DNA of 64,000 nt from Paludibacteraceae bacterium (GCA_024401555.1 JAKSKV010000009.1:1-64000); one strand, 5' to 3'. Shown: positions 1-8,985, counted from the stretch's first letter. Numbers and translations: made by a program. The notes: generated from the sequence alone by a model not told the origin.

Positions 1-25
1 TATTTGATAATTTTAATTTTTAACC

Positions 26-46
26 GTCCACTATTTTTTAGTGGAC
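26..46. repeat. perfect 8-bp inverted repeat with T5 loop
   Basis: GTCCACTA (26-33) and TAGTGGAC (39-46) are exact reverse complements separated by five T. The hairpin lies 30 bases before the helicase start in an AT-rich stretch without open frames. It could be a terminator of an upstream gene or the end of a mobile element; the window edge prevents a decision. Confidence 0.6.
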
Positions 47-75
47 ACTAGTGAAGTGAACAGATAAATAATCCT

Positions 76-3000
76 GTGAACGATTGTGAGAAAGCTCGTG
101 ATCTATTGATGGATGAATTAGCTCGATGGAATGGGCTATCGAACGCTGGCAAAGAAATCTTTGCTACGTTGTTATATGATGTGCCTGAGTTTGAAGGATT
201 CATAGAATTTGTTGGGGCAACAACGTCCGACAAGGAGATGTTACCTGATCTTATCAGAACTGAATACAAAGATAGTATTTGCGCACATGCTGACTTGGAG
301 AGCATTGTTCTACAACAACCCGTCGAACTTGCATATGCTTTGTCCCTGATAGTCACCACCGATCATCGATCGATTACCCCGGCTTGGGTGCTGCATAACT
401 ATCCCAGCGTAGAGAATGTTGTGAGACAACTTCGCTATACACGATGTGAGGAGGGGTGTGAATATTGTAGTCGTGTACTTGATGTACATTATAATCTGAA
501 GCAATTCTTTGGCTACGATATGTTTCGTACCTACGAAGGAGAACCTTTGCAGGAAAATGCTGCAAAGGCAGCCGTTTCAGGGAAATCGTTGCTGGCCATC
601 TTTCCGACGGGAGGAGGTAAATCGCTCACGTTTCAGTTGCCAGCCTTGATGGAAGGCCGTTTGGTTCATGGGCTTACTGTAGTCATATCACCTTTGCAGT
701 CGCTGATGAAAGATCAAGTGGACAACCTTGCCGATCGAGGAATAACGGATGCTGTTACTATTAATGGATTGATGGACCCCATCAGTCGTTCGCTAGCTAT
801 TCAGCGTGTTCAGGATGGCGATGCCTCTCTATTGTATATCGCCCCTGAGATGCTTCGCTCGAAAACGATAGAGAAGATTCTGCTGGCGCGCCACGTGGTG
901 AGGTTCGTAATAGATGAAGCCCATTGTTTTTCCTCATGGGGACAGGATTTTCGAGTAGATTATCTTTACATAGGCAAGTTTATCAGTCAATATCAGAGGA
1001 AAAAGCAGTGCAAAACTTCCATTCCTGTATCGTGCTTTACCGCCACCGCTAAGCAGAAGGTAGTTCAAGATATTTGTGACTACTTCAAGCGGACACTTGA
1101 TCTTGACCTCCAACTATTTGCTTCTACTGCTTCGCGTACCAACCTACGTTATTCTGTGATACATGCCGAATCTGACGAGGATAAATACCAAAAGCTTCGC
1201 TCTTTGATAGCCGAGAATGATTGTCCTACTATCGTTTATGTATCCCGTACAAAACGTACTATACAGTTGGCCGAGAAGCTCAGTCGTGATGGCTATAGAG
1301 CATTGCCGTTTAATGGACGGATGGATGCTGATGACAAGGTAGCCAATCAGGACGCTTTTATGTCGGACAAGGTGCGCATCATCGTAGCCACCTCAGCCTT
1401 TGGCATGGGAGTAGACAAGAGTAATGTGGGATTAGTGGTGCATTTCGATATTTCTGATTCTCTTGAAAACTATGTGCAAGAGGCTGGTCGTGCGGGGCGT
1501 GATCCACATCTCGAGGCACGATGTTTTGTGCTTTATAGTGATACAGATCTTGACAAACATTTTATTTTACTTAATCAGACAAAGCTCAGTATCAGTGAGA
1601 TTCAGCAAGTGTGGAAAGCTGTGAAGGATATGACTCGACAGAGAATGCGAGCGTGCTGTTCGGCGCTTGAGTTGGCTAGAAAAGCTGGTTGGGATGATTC
1701 TGTTTCGGAAATTGAGACACGTGTGCGAACAGCTCTTGCAGCCCTAGAACAAGCTGGATATATAGAGAGAGGAAACAATGTGCCTCATGTTTATGCCACC
1801 GGCATTACAGTGAAGAATTTGGAAGAGGCGCGTAAGCGAATCACAGAGTCATTGCTCTTTGAAAACGAAGAAATAGAGAAAGCTGTGCGAATCATAAAAT
1901 CGTTGATTACGCAGAAATACTCTGCCAAGGCACAAGATGCGGAAGCTGAGTCGCGTGTAGATTATCTGGCTGATATTCTCGGAATGAACAAGAGTGAAGT
2001 GGTGTCTGTCGTGGGGCGTATGCGTCAGGAAGGTATTCTTGCAGACACGAAGGATATATCTGCGTATTTGAACGACGCTGACGTGTCGGAAAACAAGACG
2101 AAGCGTTTGTTGGAGCGATTCTCTAAACTGGAGCGCTACATCCTGAACAAAATTCCTGATGATGCACTGCGCATCTCGTACAAACAATTAAATGATAACG
2201 CACAGAACGAAGGTATTACAACTGCAACGGAGAAGGACATCCGCACGTTGCTCTATTTCCTTTCTGTGAAGGGATATATGCGCAAGAAGGAGGATGCGGC
2301 GCATAACCTTGAAGTGACGCGTCAGACAGATAAGGAAACCATGTTGAAACGATTCGAAAAACGTTTGGAGATATGTCTGTTTGCTTTGAAGTGGCTTTAT
2401 AGACAAACCTCTGAAACAATAGATGAAGACGCAAAGAAAAGGGGTGTTCAATTCTCTGTGGTTGGTCTTCTCAACGATCTGAAAGCTCAGGGACAAAGTC
2501 TCTTCGGAGTGTTGCAGGATGTGCAACTTGAAGACGTGGAGGAAGCGTTGTTGTATTTGTCGAAGATCGGTGCACTGAAGTTGGAGGGCGGATTTCTTGT
2601 TCTGTACAACGCCATGGACATTCGCCGTATAAAAGATAATCGTCTGCGGTATAGGCAGGATGACTACCGTATGTTGAATGAGTTTTACAAACAGAAGATT
2701 CAACAGGTCCACATTGTAGGTGAGTATGCCAATCTGATGGTGCGTGATTATAATGCAGCCCTTCAGTATGTTCAGGATTATTTTCAAATGGATTACAAAC
2801 GCTTTGTGGCAAAGTATTTCAAGGGAACCCGAGCGCAAGAGATAGAACGAAATGTCACGCCTGGTAAATACCAACAACTTTTTGGTGCATTGTCACAGAA
2901 ACAGATGGAGATTATATCCGATAAAGAGTCTCGTTGCATCGTTGTGGCGGCAGGTCCAGGTAGCGGCAAGACGCGTGTGTTGGTGCACAAGTTGGCTTCG

Positions 3001-4590
3001 TTGTTATTGCTTGAGGATGTGAAGCACGAGCAATTGTTGATGCTTACTTTTTCACGTGCGGCAGCTATAGAATTTAAACAAAGGTTGATGGATCTTATTG
3101 GCAATGCCGCTCATTTTGTGGAGATAAAGACTTTCCATTCCTATTGCTTTGACCTATTGGGAAGAGTTGGTAATTTGGACGATGCCCAAAATGTGGTGGG
3201 ACATGCAGCGCAGATGATTAGTGATGGAGAAGTGGAACTTAATCGCATCGCCAAGACCGTATTAGTAATAGATGAGGCCCAGGATATGAGTGAGGAGGAG
3301 TATGCTCTGGTGCATGCTCTGATGGCCGCCAACGAGGAGATGCGTGTGATTGCCGTAGGTGATGATGATCAAAATATCTATGAGTTCCGTGGCTCGAATT
3401 CACATTTTATGGCACAGTTGTTAGAGGAGTCACAGGGAAGGTTAGTGGAAATGACTGAGAACTATCGCTCCGGTCAGCATGTAGTCAACTTTGCCAATGC
3501 CTTTGTCAATAGAATTCGTGGGCGGATGAAGAGTTCCCCTATTGTTTCTGTTAGTCTGGATGAGGGTAGTGTGAATGTGACTCATCATGTCTCCTCATAT
3601 ATGTATGAGCCACTTGTGCATGAACTTGTAGCCAATCATGGGCAAGGAACATCTTGTGTGTTGACGCAAACTAATGAGGAGGCGGTCATTCTTGTTGCGC
3701 TTCTTCGTAAACATGGGTTGCAAAGCAAGTTGATTCAGAGCATGGATGGTTTCCGATTCTGGAATATGGCAGAGGTTCGTTTGTTCCTTAAATGCATTGA
3801 TGCCCAAACTCATACGCCGCTCATCTCCGAAGAGGTGTGGGAAAAAGCAAAAGAAAAAACATTTGCGATATATGCTTCGTCTGAAAGCCTCCATTACCTA
3901 AAACGCTGTGTCGAGTTGTTTGAGGTGACTAACAAGGCAAAGTATTTGGCTGATTTTAAAGAGTTTGTCTTTGAATCGTCTGTCGAAGACTTCTGTGACC
4001 TGTCGGGTGCTGATGTGGTAGTCTCAACTATTCATAAGTCGAAGGGTCGTGAGTTTGATGATGTTTATATGTTGCTTCCCGAACAGCGTAATATCACGGA
4101 TGATGTGATTAGACGTTATTATGTGGGCATTACTCGTGCAAAAAAACGTATATTTATTCACACCACAAGTTCGTTGTTTGATCGTTTCCCAGCCGACAGA
4201 ATAACGATTGATCAGCATCCATACGAAATGCCGAATGAGATTGTTCTGCAACTCTCCTACAAGGATGTGAACTTAGGCTTTTTCAAAACTCGTAAACAGC
4301 AGATTCTCGCTCTTCGTGCAGGTGATGAACTACGTTTTGATAGCCAATTATCCGGTAGCGGTGACGATTTGATAGCAAAGAAATACTATCTTTATGATAC
4401 CAAGACCAAGCTTCCCGTTGCCCAACTTTCACAGAAAATGCAATCAGAACTCCTCCTTTGGGATGAAAAAGGTTACCATGTTACATCTTCAATCATCCGA
4501 TTTATTGTGGCTTGGAAACCCATTGATGCACCCAAGGATGAACAAGAACATGCTGTGTTGTTCGTGGATTTGAATTTGAAAAAAGAATAA
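76..4590 (+). CDS. RecQ-type / UvrD-type double helicase (1,504 aa)
   Basis: An ATP-dependent DNA helicase carrying two motor units. The N-terminal half is a superfamily 2 RecQ-like motor: Walker A in PTGGGKS around residue 178-184, DEAH at 280-283, the WGQDFR element after it, and the QEAGRAGRD arginine-finger motif near 470-478. A cysteine cluster (C-x3-C-x2-C, residues 124-131) precedes it. The C-terminal half is a superfamily 1 UvrD/Rep motor: GPGSGKT near 961-967, VIDEAQD near 1066, VGDDDQNIYEFRG near 1095-1107, STIHKSKGREFDD near 1317 and YVGITRAKKR near 1353. About 110 residues of unassigned sequence follow. Most bacterial RecQ proteins are about 600-700 residues with one motor. The start used is GTG at 76; an in-frame TGA lies 24 bases upstream, so if the family is longer, the N-terminus has been lost here. 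Likely role is recombination or repair at forks or flaps (inferred). Confidence 0.88.
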   Translation: MNDCEKARDLLMDELARWNGLSNAGKEIFATLLYDVPEFEGFIEFVGATTSDKEMLPDLIRTEYKDSICAHADLESIVLQQPVELAYALSLIVTTDHRSITPAWVLHNYPSVENVVRQLRYTRCEEGCEYCSRVLDVHYNLKQFFGYDMFRTYEGEPLQENAAKAAVSGKSLLAIFPTGGGKSLTFQLPALMEGRLVHGLTVVISPLQSLMKDQVDNLADRGITDAVTINGLMDPISRSLAIQRVQDGDASLLYIAPEMLRSKTIEKILLARHVVRFVIDEAHCFSSWGQDFRVDYLYIGKFISQYQRKKQCKTSIPVSCFTATAKQKVVQDICDYFKRTLDLDLQLFASTASRTNLRYSVIHAESDEDKYQKLRSLIAENDCPTIVYVSRTKRTIQLAEKLSRDGYRALPFNGRMDADDKVANQDAFMSDKVRIIVATSAFGMGVDKSNVGLVVHFDISDSLENYVQEAGRAGRDPHLEARCFVLYSDTDLDKHFILLNQTKLSISEIQQVWKAVKDMTRQRMRACCSALELARKAGWDDSVSEIETRVRTALAALEQAGYIERGNNVPHVYATGITVKNLEEARKRITESLLFENEEIEKAVRIIKSLITQKYSAKAQDAEAESRVDYLADILGMNKSEVVSVVGRMRQEGILADTKDISAYLNDADVSENKTKRLLERFSKLERYILNKIPDDALRISYKQLNDNAQNEGITTATEKDIRTLLYFLSVKGYMRKKEDAAHNLEVTRQTDKETMLKRFEKRLEICLFALKWLYRQTSETIDEDAKKRGVQFSVVGLLNDLKAQGQSLFGVLQDVQLEDVEEALLYLSKIGALKLEGGFLVLYNAMDIRRIKDNRLRYRQDDYRMLNEFYKQKIQQVHIVGEYANLMVRDYNAALQYVQDYFQMDYKRFVAKYFKGTRAQEIERNVTPGKYQQLFGALSQKQMEIISDKESRCIVVAAGPGSGKTRVLVHKLASLLLLEDVKHEQLLMLTFSRAAAIEFKQRLMDLIGNAAHFVEIKTFHSYCFDLLGRVGNLDDAQNVVGHAAQMISDGEVELNRIAKTVLVIDEAQDMSEEEYALVHALMAANEEMRVIAVGDDDQNIYEFRGSNSHFMAQLLEESQGRLVEMTENYRSGQHVVNFANAFVNRIRGRMKSSPIVSVSLDEGSVNVTHHVSSYMYEPLVHELVANHGQGTSCVLTQTNEEAVILVALLRKHGLQSKLIQSMDGFRFWNMAEVRLFLKCIDAQTHTPLISEEVWEKAKEKTFAIYASSESLHYLKRCVELFEVTNKAKYLADFKEFVFESSVEDFCDLSGADVVVSTIHKSKGREFDDVYMLLPEQRNITDDVIRRYYVGITRAKKRIFIHTTSSLFDRFPADRITIDQHPYEMPNEIVLQLSYKDVNLGFFKTRKQQILALRAGDELRFDSQLSGSGDDLIAKKYYLYDTKTKLPVAQLSQKMQSELLLWDEKGYHVTSSIIRFIVAWKPIDAPKDEQEHAVLFVDLNLKKE

Positions 4591-4700
4591 TGTTAATTCA
4601 TATTCGAAATACAAGCAATGCGTTGTCTTCGAAAGTCCAAAACTTTTGTTCGTCAACGATGTTTGTTATGGCAAATATTTAATCTAAAAATGCAATAAAT

Positions 4701-5237
4701 ATGATAGATACCTCGAAATTGAAAATTGCTCAAGATTGGATTGAAAAACTAGCTAATGGAATTAATCCATTGACATCATAACCTGTAAAAGACGGTGATA
4801 TAATCAACAATGTACATGTCTCACGTTGTTTGTTTTATGTTAGCGAGATACTTGAAGATTTTGAGAGTCAGGGATCTTCATCCACAAGAAGAAGAGCGTT
4901 TTTTATGTCAGCCATGGAGGCAGAACAGATTAAAATTTCGTCTTCAAGTGGAATAGCACAGTTTGTGAGAATAGTAAATGAACATACTCCCTCTGATATG
5001 AGATCATTGCCTGTGTCGCAAGTAATCAAATGGTTACGCAGTAACGGATATTTATATGAAGTGAGCTTTGATGGCAAACATAAGACCAATTTGCCAACAG
5101 AAAAAGGAAACGAAATTGGTATAACGTTGAGTGTTGCTCAAAATACAGAAGGACAAGAATACAAAAGAGTGATGTACGATATTTCAGCCCAAAGATTTTT
5201 GTTGAGTAATATTGAATCTATTGCGTATTCGAGGTAG
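4701..5237 (+). pseudogene. small conserved hypothetical gene split by an in-frame stop
   Basis: From ATG 4701 the frame reads 26 codons, meets TAA at 4779-4781, and continues in the same frame without another stop to TAG at 5235-5237. The residues before the stop (GINPLTS) and after it (PVKDGDIINNVHVSRC) read as one continuous protein of about 178 residues. A single base change GAA to TAA would explain the break. The residual downstream frame can start only at TTG 4830. The product is a hypothetical protein of the kind found near helicases and restriction genes in Bacteroidota; I do not know its function. It lies 110 bases after the helicase in the same direction and probably travelled with it. 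A sequencing error cannot be excluded. Confidence 0.6.
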
Positions 5238-5241
5238 ATAT

Positions 5242-6078
5242 ATGGTGGTGTTGGCCGTGAATAGCATGTTGCTCGACGGTGCGGGTGCGGGACTGGATTT
5301 TTACCTTGTGCCTGATTTTGAGAGGTTGAGGCAGGTAGGACCTTTCAATGTGATTTATAATGCGATGTCCCACGCCTTCTTTACATTAAGCATTGGTATC
5401 GGATCTATGGCTATCTTCGGCAGTTATATGTCCCATAAGAACACCATCCTCAAAGAGGGTTTGACGATTGCGGTGCTTGATACGGGTGTCGCCTTGGTGG
5501 CTGGATTGATCATATTCCCAGCCTGTTTCGCCTATCATGTGGAGACCGGAGCAGGACCAGGATTGCTGTTCGTGACACTCCCAGAGGTCTTTAACCGTAT
5601 GCCTATGGGCCAATTTTGGGGTGCGATGTTCTTCGTTTTTATGTCTTTCGCCTCCCTTTCGACGGTCTTTGCGGTGTTTGAGAATATTATTACCTGCTGC
5701 TCTGAACAGTTTGGGTGGAGCCGTAAGCGCTCATCGTTCTACAATTTCTTTATCATAGTGCTTCTTTCCGTGCCATGCGTATTGGGATTTAGTGAGTGGT
5801 CGTGGGGTTGGTTGGCTCCATTAGGAGGTACGATCCTTGATTTGGAGGACTTTATCGTATCCTATTGTCTATTGCCTTTGGGCGGAATGGTCTTGTGTCT
5901 GTTCTGTACCCGTCGGTATGGATGGGGCATCAAAGGATTTTTCGATGAGGCTAACAAGGGCGAGGGCGTGCGTTTCCAACCATGGATGCGGGCATACCTC
6001 ACCTATGTTTTGCCGCTTATCATATTGGCTGTCTTTGTTTTGGGTATTTGCGATAAGTTCGGATGGATGGGCTTTTAA
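5242..6078 (+). pseudogene. 5'-truncated sodium-dependent (NSS/SNF family) transporter
   Basis: The 278-residue frame matches the C-terminal part of neurotransmitter:sodium symporter family proteins: the LPGAGAGL-like segment appears as LDGAGAGLDFYLVPDF, followed by the AFFTLSIGIGSMAIFGSY helix and several further membrane helices up to a final helix near the stop. Family members are about 450 residues with 11-12 helices, so roughly the first four helices, which hold much of the Na+ and substrate site, are missing. Homology begins only about five bases after the stop codon of the preceding broken gene, so the junction is near 5,237-5,242. The residual frame could be translated from TTG 5212 or ATG 5242 but is very unlikely to be a working transporter. 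Its end overlaps the nitroreductase stop by four bases, tail to tail. Confidence 0.75.
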
Positions 6079-6764
6079 TCAGCCCATTCGAAGTTCTCTA
6101 TTCCCGCACCCAATTCAAAATGGTACTTGGCGATGCCTAAATCCATTTTGGTGTAACCGATTAGCGAGAAGCCTCTTTTCGCTTTAACCCTTGGTTTGCC
6201 ATTGGCGTCAGCTCCTAAATATTCGAAATAAAACTTTTGTTGATTGACTGCGGTGGGGGCGAGTAGGGCTGCTTTTACCCCCTCTTCGAACCATTGAGGC
6301 GTTTTGTCACTGATGTTGCTTACCTGTTTGGGATTTTTACGTTTCATATTTCTTCCCGGATCGTCGCCAAAGCCCAATGCGATCATGCAGCAAAGCTTCT
6401 CTTCCTTCCCGATTTGGTAAGCCTCTTTGATGTTGTTGTAGGTGAGACCTACCCAACAGGTGTTGAGGCCTAATGTTTGAGCCAATAACACCAACTGTTC
6501 GCCAAAGTATCCGATGCGTTCGGAGAGGTCGTCCGCTTTGGGGCCGACCATGGCGAAATAGTTACTCACTCCGCTGAATGTTCCATAAGCCATCTTCCCT
6601 TTGAAGGCCTTGGGCTCATTGGTGATCAATTGGATATGAAGGTTCCCCTCTTGATTGCAAGCCTCCACTTTGGCTTGAAGAGTGTTGATCATCTCTTGGG
6701 TAAGAGGTTGGGGAATGTATTTACGCACACTGTGGCGCACTGTGATGGCTTCTTGTAGGGTCAT
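6075..6764 (-). CDS. nitroreductase family protein (229 aa)
   Basis: An FMN-dependent oxidoreductase of the nitroreductase superfamily, cytosolic. The N-terminus has the family signature AITVRHSVRKY (arginine and serine contacting the flavin phosphate), the middle has the LGLNTCWVGL helix region, and the C-terminal part has LLAPTAVNQQKFYF followed by MDLGIAKYHFELGA, the arrangement of the putative nitroreductase subfamily (about 230-250 residues). ATG 6764 is the natural start. The natural substrate cannot be read from sequence. It is convergent with the truncated transporter (4-bp overlap) and stands alone, with 118 bases before the Ro60 gene end in which I see nothing else. Confidence 0.85.
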   Translation of the reverse strand: MTLQEAITVRHSVRKYIPQPLTQEMINTLQAKVEACNQEGNLHIQLITNEPKAFKGKMAYGTFSGVSNYFAMVGPKADDLSERIGYFGEQLVLLAQTLGLNTCWVGLTYNNIKEAYQIGKEEKLCCMIALGFGDDPGRNMKRKNPKQVSNISDKTPQWFEEGVKAALLAPTAVNQQKFYFEYLGADANGKPRVKAKRGFSLIGYTKMDLGIAKYHFELGAGIENFEWAD

Positions 6765-6882
6765 AATCTCGAGTCAATAAAATGGAACAAATGAATTAAT
6801 TCGCATCGCTAAGATATTGATTCTTCTCGAAAAATTGCTATTCAAAATTTGTTTTGAATCTGTAAAAGTATCAATAATAGAT

Positions 6883-8406
6883 TTATACTTTGGTTTTGCG
6901 AATGTAATCTACTACGGACTCCTTGTTTTCAATGGCTGCAAGCATGTCGAAGATCTTGTCGCTCCATCCAGCTATGAGTGCGACATCGTTTCCGATGAGT
7001 TTTATAGGCGACTGACCATAACCCGACAGATCGAAGAGATAAAGCTTTGCGTCAGGTTCAATTTCCTTGTACTTCTGCCACTCGGAATTTATCGTCTGTC
7101 CGTTGTTAAAGCTATTCCACATCTGACAGTCGGTAAACATCATCACCTTGTCCATCTTGATGTTGTGGGTGCGGAGATATTCTATCACCTTATATCCATT
7201 GGTGGAATAACCAACCTCTCCTGATCGACTGTACATCTGCTCGACATTGCTCAGAATACTCTTGGAAGGCATATTGATGACCTTCCATGTGTCACCGAAA
7301 ATTCCTGTTATAACATTTTCGCAGCGGTTTCGGAGCAACATGGCCAGTACGAGTCCGATGTCGAAGTTCCTCACAGTGCTTCTTGCACTCACAGGTGTAT
7401 ACATCGAACCAGAAACGTCACAGGCAAGTAGCACGCGCGTATCCTTTTTGAATCCGTTGATGTTCTGGGCAGAAGCCTCTATCGCATCTTCCAGCGAATC
7501 TAAGATCATTGAGACCATTCCATTGCTTACGTTCCTTAGTTCGCGATAAGCAGAAAGGTAACGGAAAGGAAATTGTTTCGCCTTCAAAACCTCATGAGCG
7601 TTGCCAATACGTTCGGCAACATCTTTTATCATTGAATCATCAACATCTGCCTCCAGAATGTTTCGAAGGTTACGCAACAGAGCCATGTAGCCCAGTTTGC
7701 CGCTGGCAACTAGTTCTGTCCATTTCTCTGTGAATGCTACTTTCTTTTCATCTGCATCCTTGTACTTTGCTTGTCCGAGAGCAGACAATTCTGTTTCCCA
7801 TGTATAAGGAGTTTGAAGTGTCTTATTGACGATCTTATTGAATAACTCTTGCTGCGCTTCATCTTTCGCCTTGGGGTGCACAAGGAACAGAGCGTCACGA
7901 AGTTTTACTTCAAGACTATCGCTATTGTATTTGGCAAATTGATACTCGTCGAACCTATTGAATGCCAGTTGAAGACCTATCTGCACCTGATGCGACAGAC
8001 GTGCAAGTTTCTTAATGCCTTCACTCTTATTGCGCCATTGGTAGCAGATGAGAAGTTCCATGATCTCATCGGCACGGAGAACGACCTTCTCTATCGTGCG
8101 ACTCACAAGATTGTCGCCACTATGAATCTTTGCCAGTTCCACAACAATGAACAAGGGAATGCTTCGCAGGTTCATCTCTGTGCGTGCATATATAGCGAGT
8201 TGTGCAACGAACGTATGGTCGCACTTGCTGATTAGTGCAGACATGCGGTTAATCTGTTCCTCTGCCGTCTCGTAAAATTTGTTGGAGAGTGATGAGGTAA
8301 CGACAGCCGTATACAACTCCATCTCAGTAGAGAGTTGGAATGCTTCTGCACCTTCGTAGTTGAATACTTGCGACACTTTTCTGACGATAGAATTGAATTT
8401 TGACAT
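6883..8406 (-). CDS. rsr: Ro60-like TROVE/VWA domain RNA-binding protein (507 aa)
   Basis: Bacterial homologue of the Ro60 autoantigen. The N-terminal two thirds is the helical-repeat TROVE ring that binds Y RNAs and the ends of misfolded RNAs; the C-terminal third is a von Willebrand A domain with an intact metal site, DVSGS at residues 330-334, and a later MMFTDCQMW strand. Length is typical (about 500-540). In characterised bacteria Rsr works with Y RNA and with the exonuclease PNPase in RNA maturation and decay. Here it is the last gene behind rtcB and three structured RNAs on the same strand, which supports the assignment. The gene starts only 29 bases after the last RNA, so it probably shares their transcript. 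No strong Shine-Dalgarno sequence precedes ATG 8406. Confidence 0.9.
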   Translation of the reverse strand: MSKFNSIVRKVSQVFNYEGAEAFQLSTEMELYTAVVTSSLSNKFYETAEEQINRMSALISKCDHTFVAQLAIYARTEMNLRSIPLFIVVELAKIHSGDNLVSRTIEKVVLRADEIMELLICYQWRNKSEGIKKLARLSHQVQIGLQLAFNRFDEYQFAKYNSDSLEVKLRDALFLVHPKAKDEAQQELFNKIVNKTLQTPYTWETELSALGQAKYKDADEKKVAFTEKWTELVASGKLGYMALLRNLRNILEADVDDSMIKDVAERIGNAHEVLKAKQFPFRYLSAYRELRNVSNGMVSMILDSLEDAIEASAQNINGFKKDTRVLLACDVSGSMYTPVSARSTVRNFDIGLVLAMLLRNRCENVITGIFGDTWKVINMPSKSILSNVEQMYSRSGEVGYSTNGYKVIEYLRTHNIKMDKVMMFTDCQMWNSFNNGQTINSEWQKYKEIEPDAKLYLFDLSGYGQSPIKLIGNDVALIAGWSDKIFDMLAAIENKESVVDYIRKTKV

Positions 8407-8435
8407 AATCTTTGTTGTTGATCATTTAATAATAA

Positions 8436-8512
8436 AGCCAACGCAACATTTGTAAAGACTGTTATTGGTAACTAAATATACTCGAAGTAAGTCTCAACTA
8501 CGGCAGTTGGCT
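8436..8512 (-). ncRNA. Y-RNA-like structured RNA, copy 3 (77 nt)
   Basis: The ends pair: AGCCAAC at one end and GTTGGCT at the other (7 bp). Read on the minus strand, TGCCGTA follows the 5' strand directly (8505-8499), then nine bases, then TACTTC (8489-8484); TTGC lies directly before the 3' strand. AGACT at the end of the nine-base spacer pairs with AGTCT on the 3' side, giving a second helix. The same plan occurs in the two neighbouring copies with different helix sequences. It sits between rtcB and rsr, where Y RNAs are encoded in other bacteria. It is the shortest copy, and its loop is only about 30 bases. Confidence 0.6.
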
Positions 8513-8529
8513 AATATTGTAATAATAAA

Positions 8530-8654
8530 TAACAGGAGCAATGATCGAGTTCAGATTTGGGGTGTGACGTGTAATCCCCTAATATTAACACATGCCCCTT
8601 TCGGGGGAGTGTTTCTCTAGAGTCGAAGTATCTGTACGCTACGGCATCCTGTTA
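8530..8654 (-). ncRNA. Y-RNA-like structured RNA, copy 2 (125 nt)
   Basis: TAACAGGA and TCCTGTTA close the element (8 bp). On the minus strand TGCCGTA (8646-8640) follows the stem, then nine bases, then TACTTC (8630-8625); TTGC precedes the 3' strand. CAGAT/ATCTG makes the second helix. The apical part holds a strong hairpin (CTCCCC-CGAAA-GGGG region, about 8594-8608) and a GGGG/CCCC pairing. Separated from copy 1 by ten bases and from copy 3 by seventeen, so the three are likely cut from one transcript (inference). Confidence 0.65.
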
Positions 8655-8664
8655 TTTTTGTAAA

Positions 8665-8885
8665 AAGGTAAGGCAACAATCATAGTGTGTACACATTACA
8701 TGGAAGTAATGATCTTATGGTCTCACCTGCAAAGCTAGGCAGAGGACTTGCCATCCATCTTATTCGAGACCCGTTCATAACCACAAACCACCCATTACAG
8801 TGATCTGCAAAACTTAAAATCCCATGCAGGGAAATAGTTATGCAACACTCTCGATGAAGTAACACGCTATTACGGCACTTACCTT
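8665..8885 (-). ncRNA. Y-RNA-like structured RNA, copy 1 (221 nt)
   Basis: AAGGTAAG and CTTACCTT close the element (8 bp). On the minus strand TGCCGTA (8877-8871) follows the stem, then nine bases, then TACTTC (8861-8856); TTGC precedes the 3' strand, and GTGT/ACAC forms the inner helix. The long apical part contains a GGTCTC/GAGACC helix that encloses two small hairpins (GGA/TCC with a 7-base loop, CTGC/GCAG with an 8-base loop), an arm arrangement that recalls the tRNA-like module of bacterial YrlA RNAs; I consider that resemblance tentative. The predicted promoter is about 30-40 bases upstream, which fits transcription starting just before this copy. Confidence 0.65.
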
Positions 8886-8917
8886 ATTGTTTCAATGAAC
8901 GCTTGTTTCTGATTACG

Positions 8918-8958
8918 AGTGCAAAGTAAGATTAGTGCTATGCAGTCTTTTTGCGTAA
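8918..8958 (-). promoter_or_regulatory. promoter and operator for the RNA array / rsr
   Basis: Minus-strand promoter between the rtcB stop and RNA copy 1. A -7-like box (CTTACTTTG, 8922-8930) is preceded nine bases upstream by an imperfect inverted repeat: TATGCAG, five bases, TTGCGTA (8939-8957). About 40 bases here, including the flanking GAGTGCAAA, resemble the rtcB promoter, which suggests duplication and common control. Confidence 0.6.
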
Positions 8959-8985
8959 TGAAAAAAATTTTTCAAAAATCTTCAT

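Noticed and set aside
4701..5237. stop codon recoding in the small gene after the helicase
   Set aside because: The codon is TAA with no downstream hairpin; selenocysteine (TGA) or known readthrough does not apply. A plain nonsense mutation is simpler.
8680..8865. 61-codon open frame inside the RNA array
   Set aside because: It lies within RNA copy 1, has no ribosome binding site or family resemblance, and the region shows RNA structure instead.
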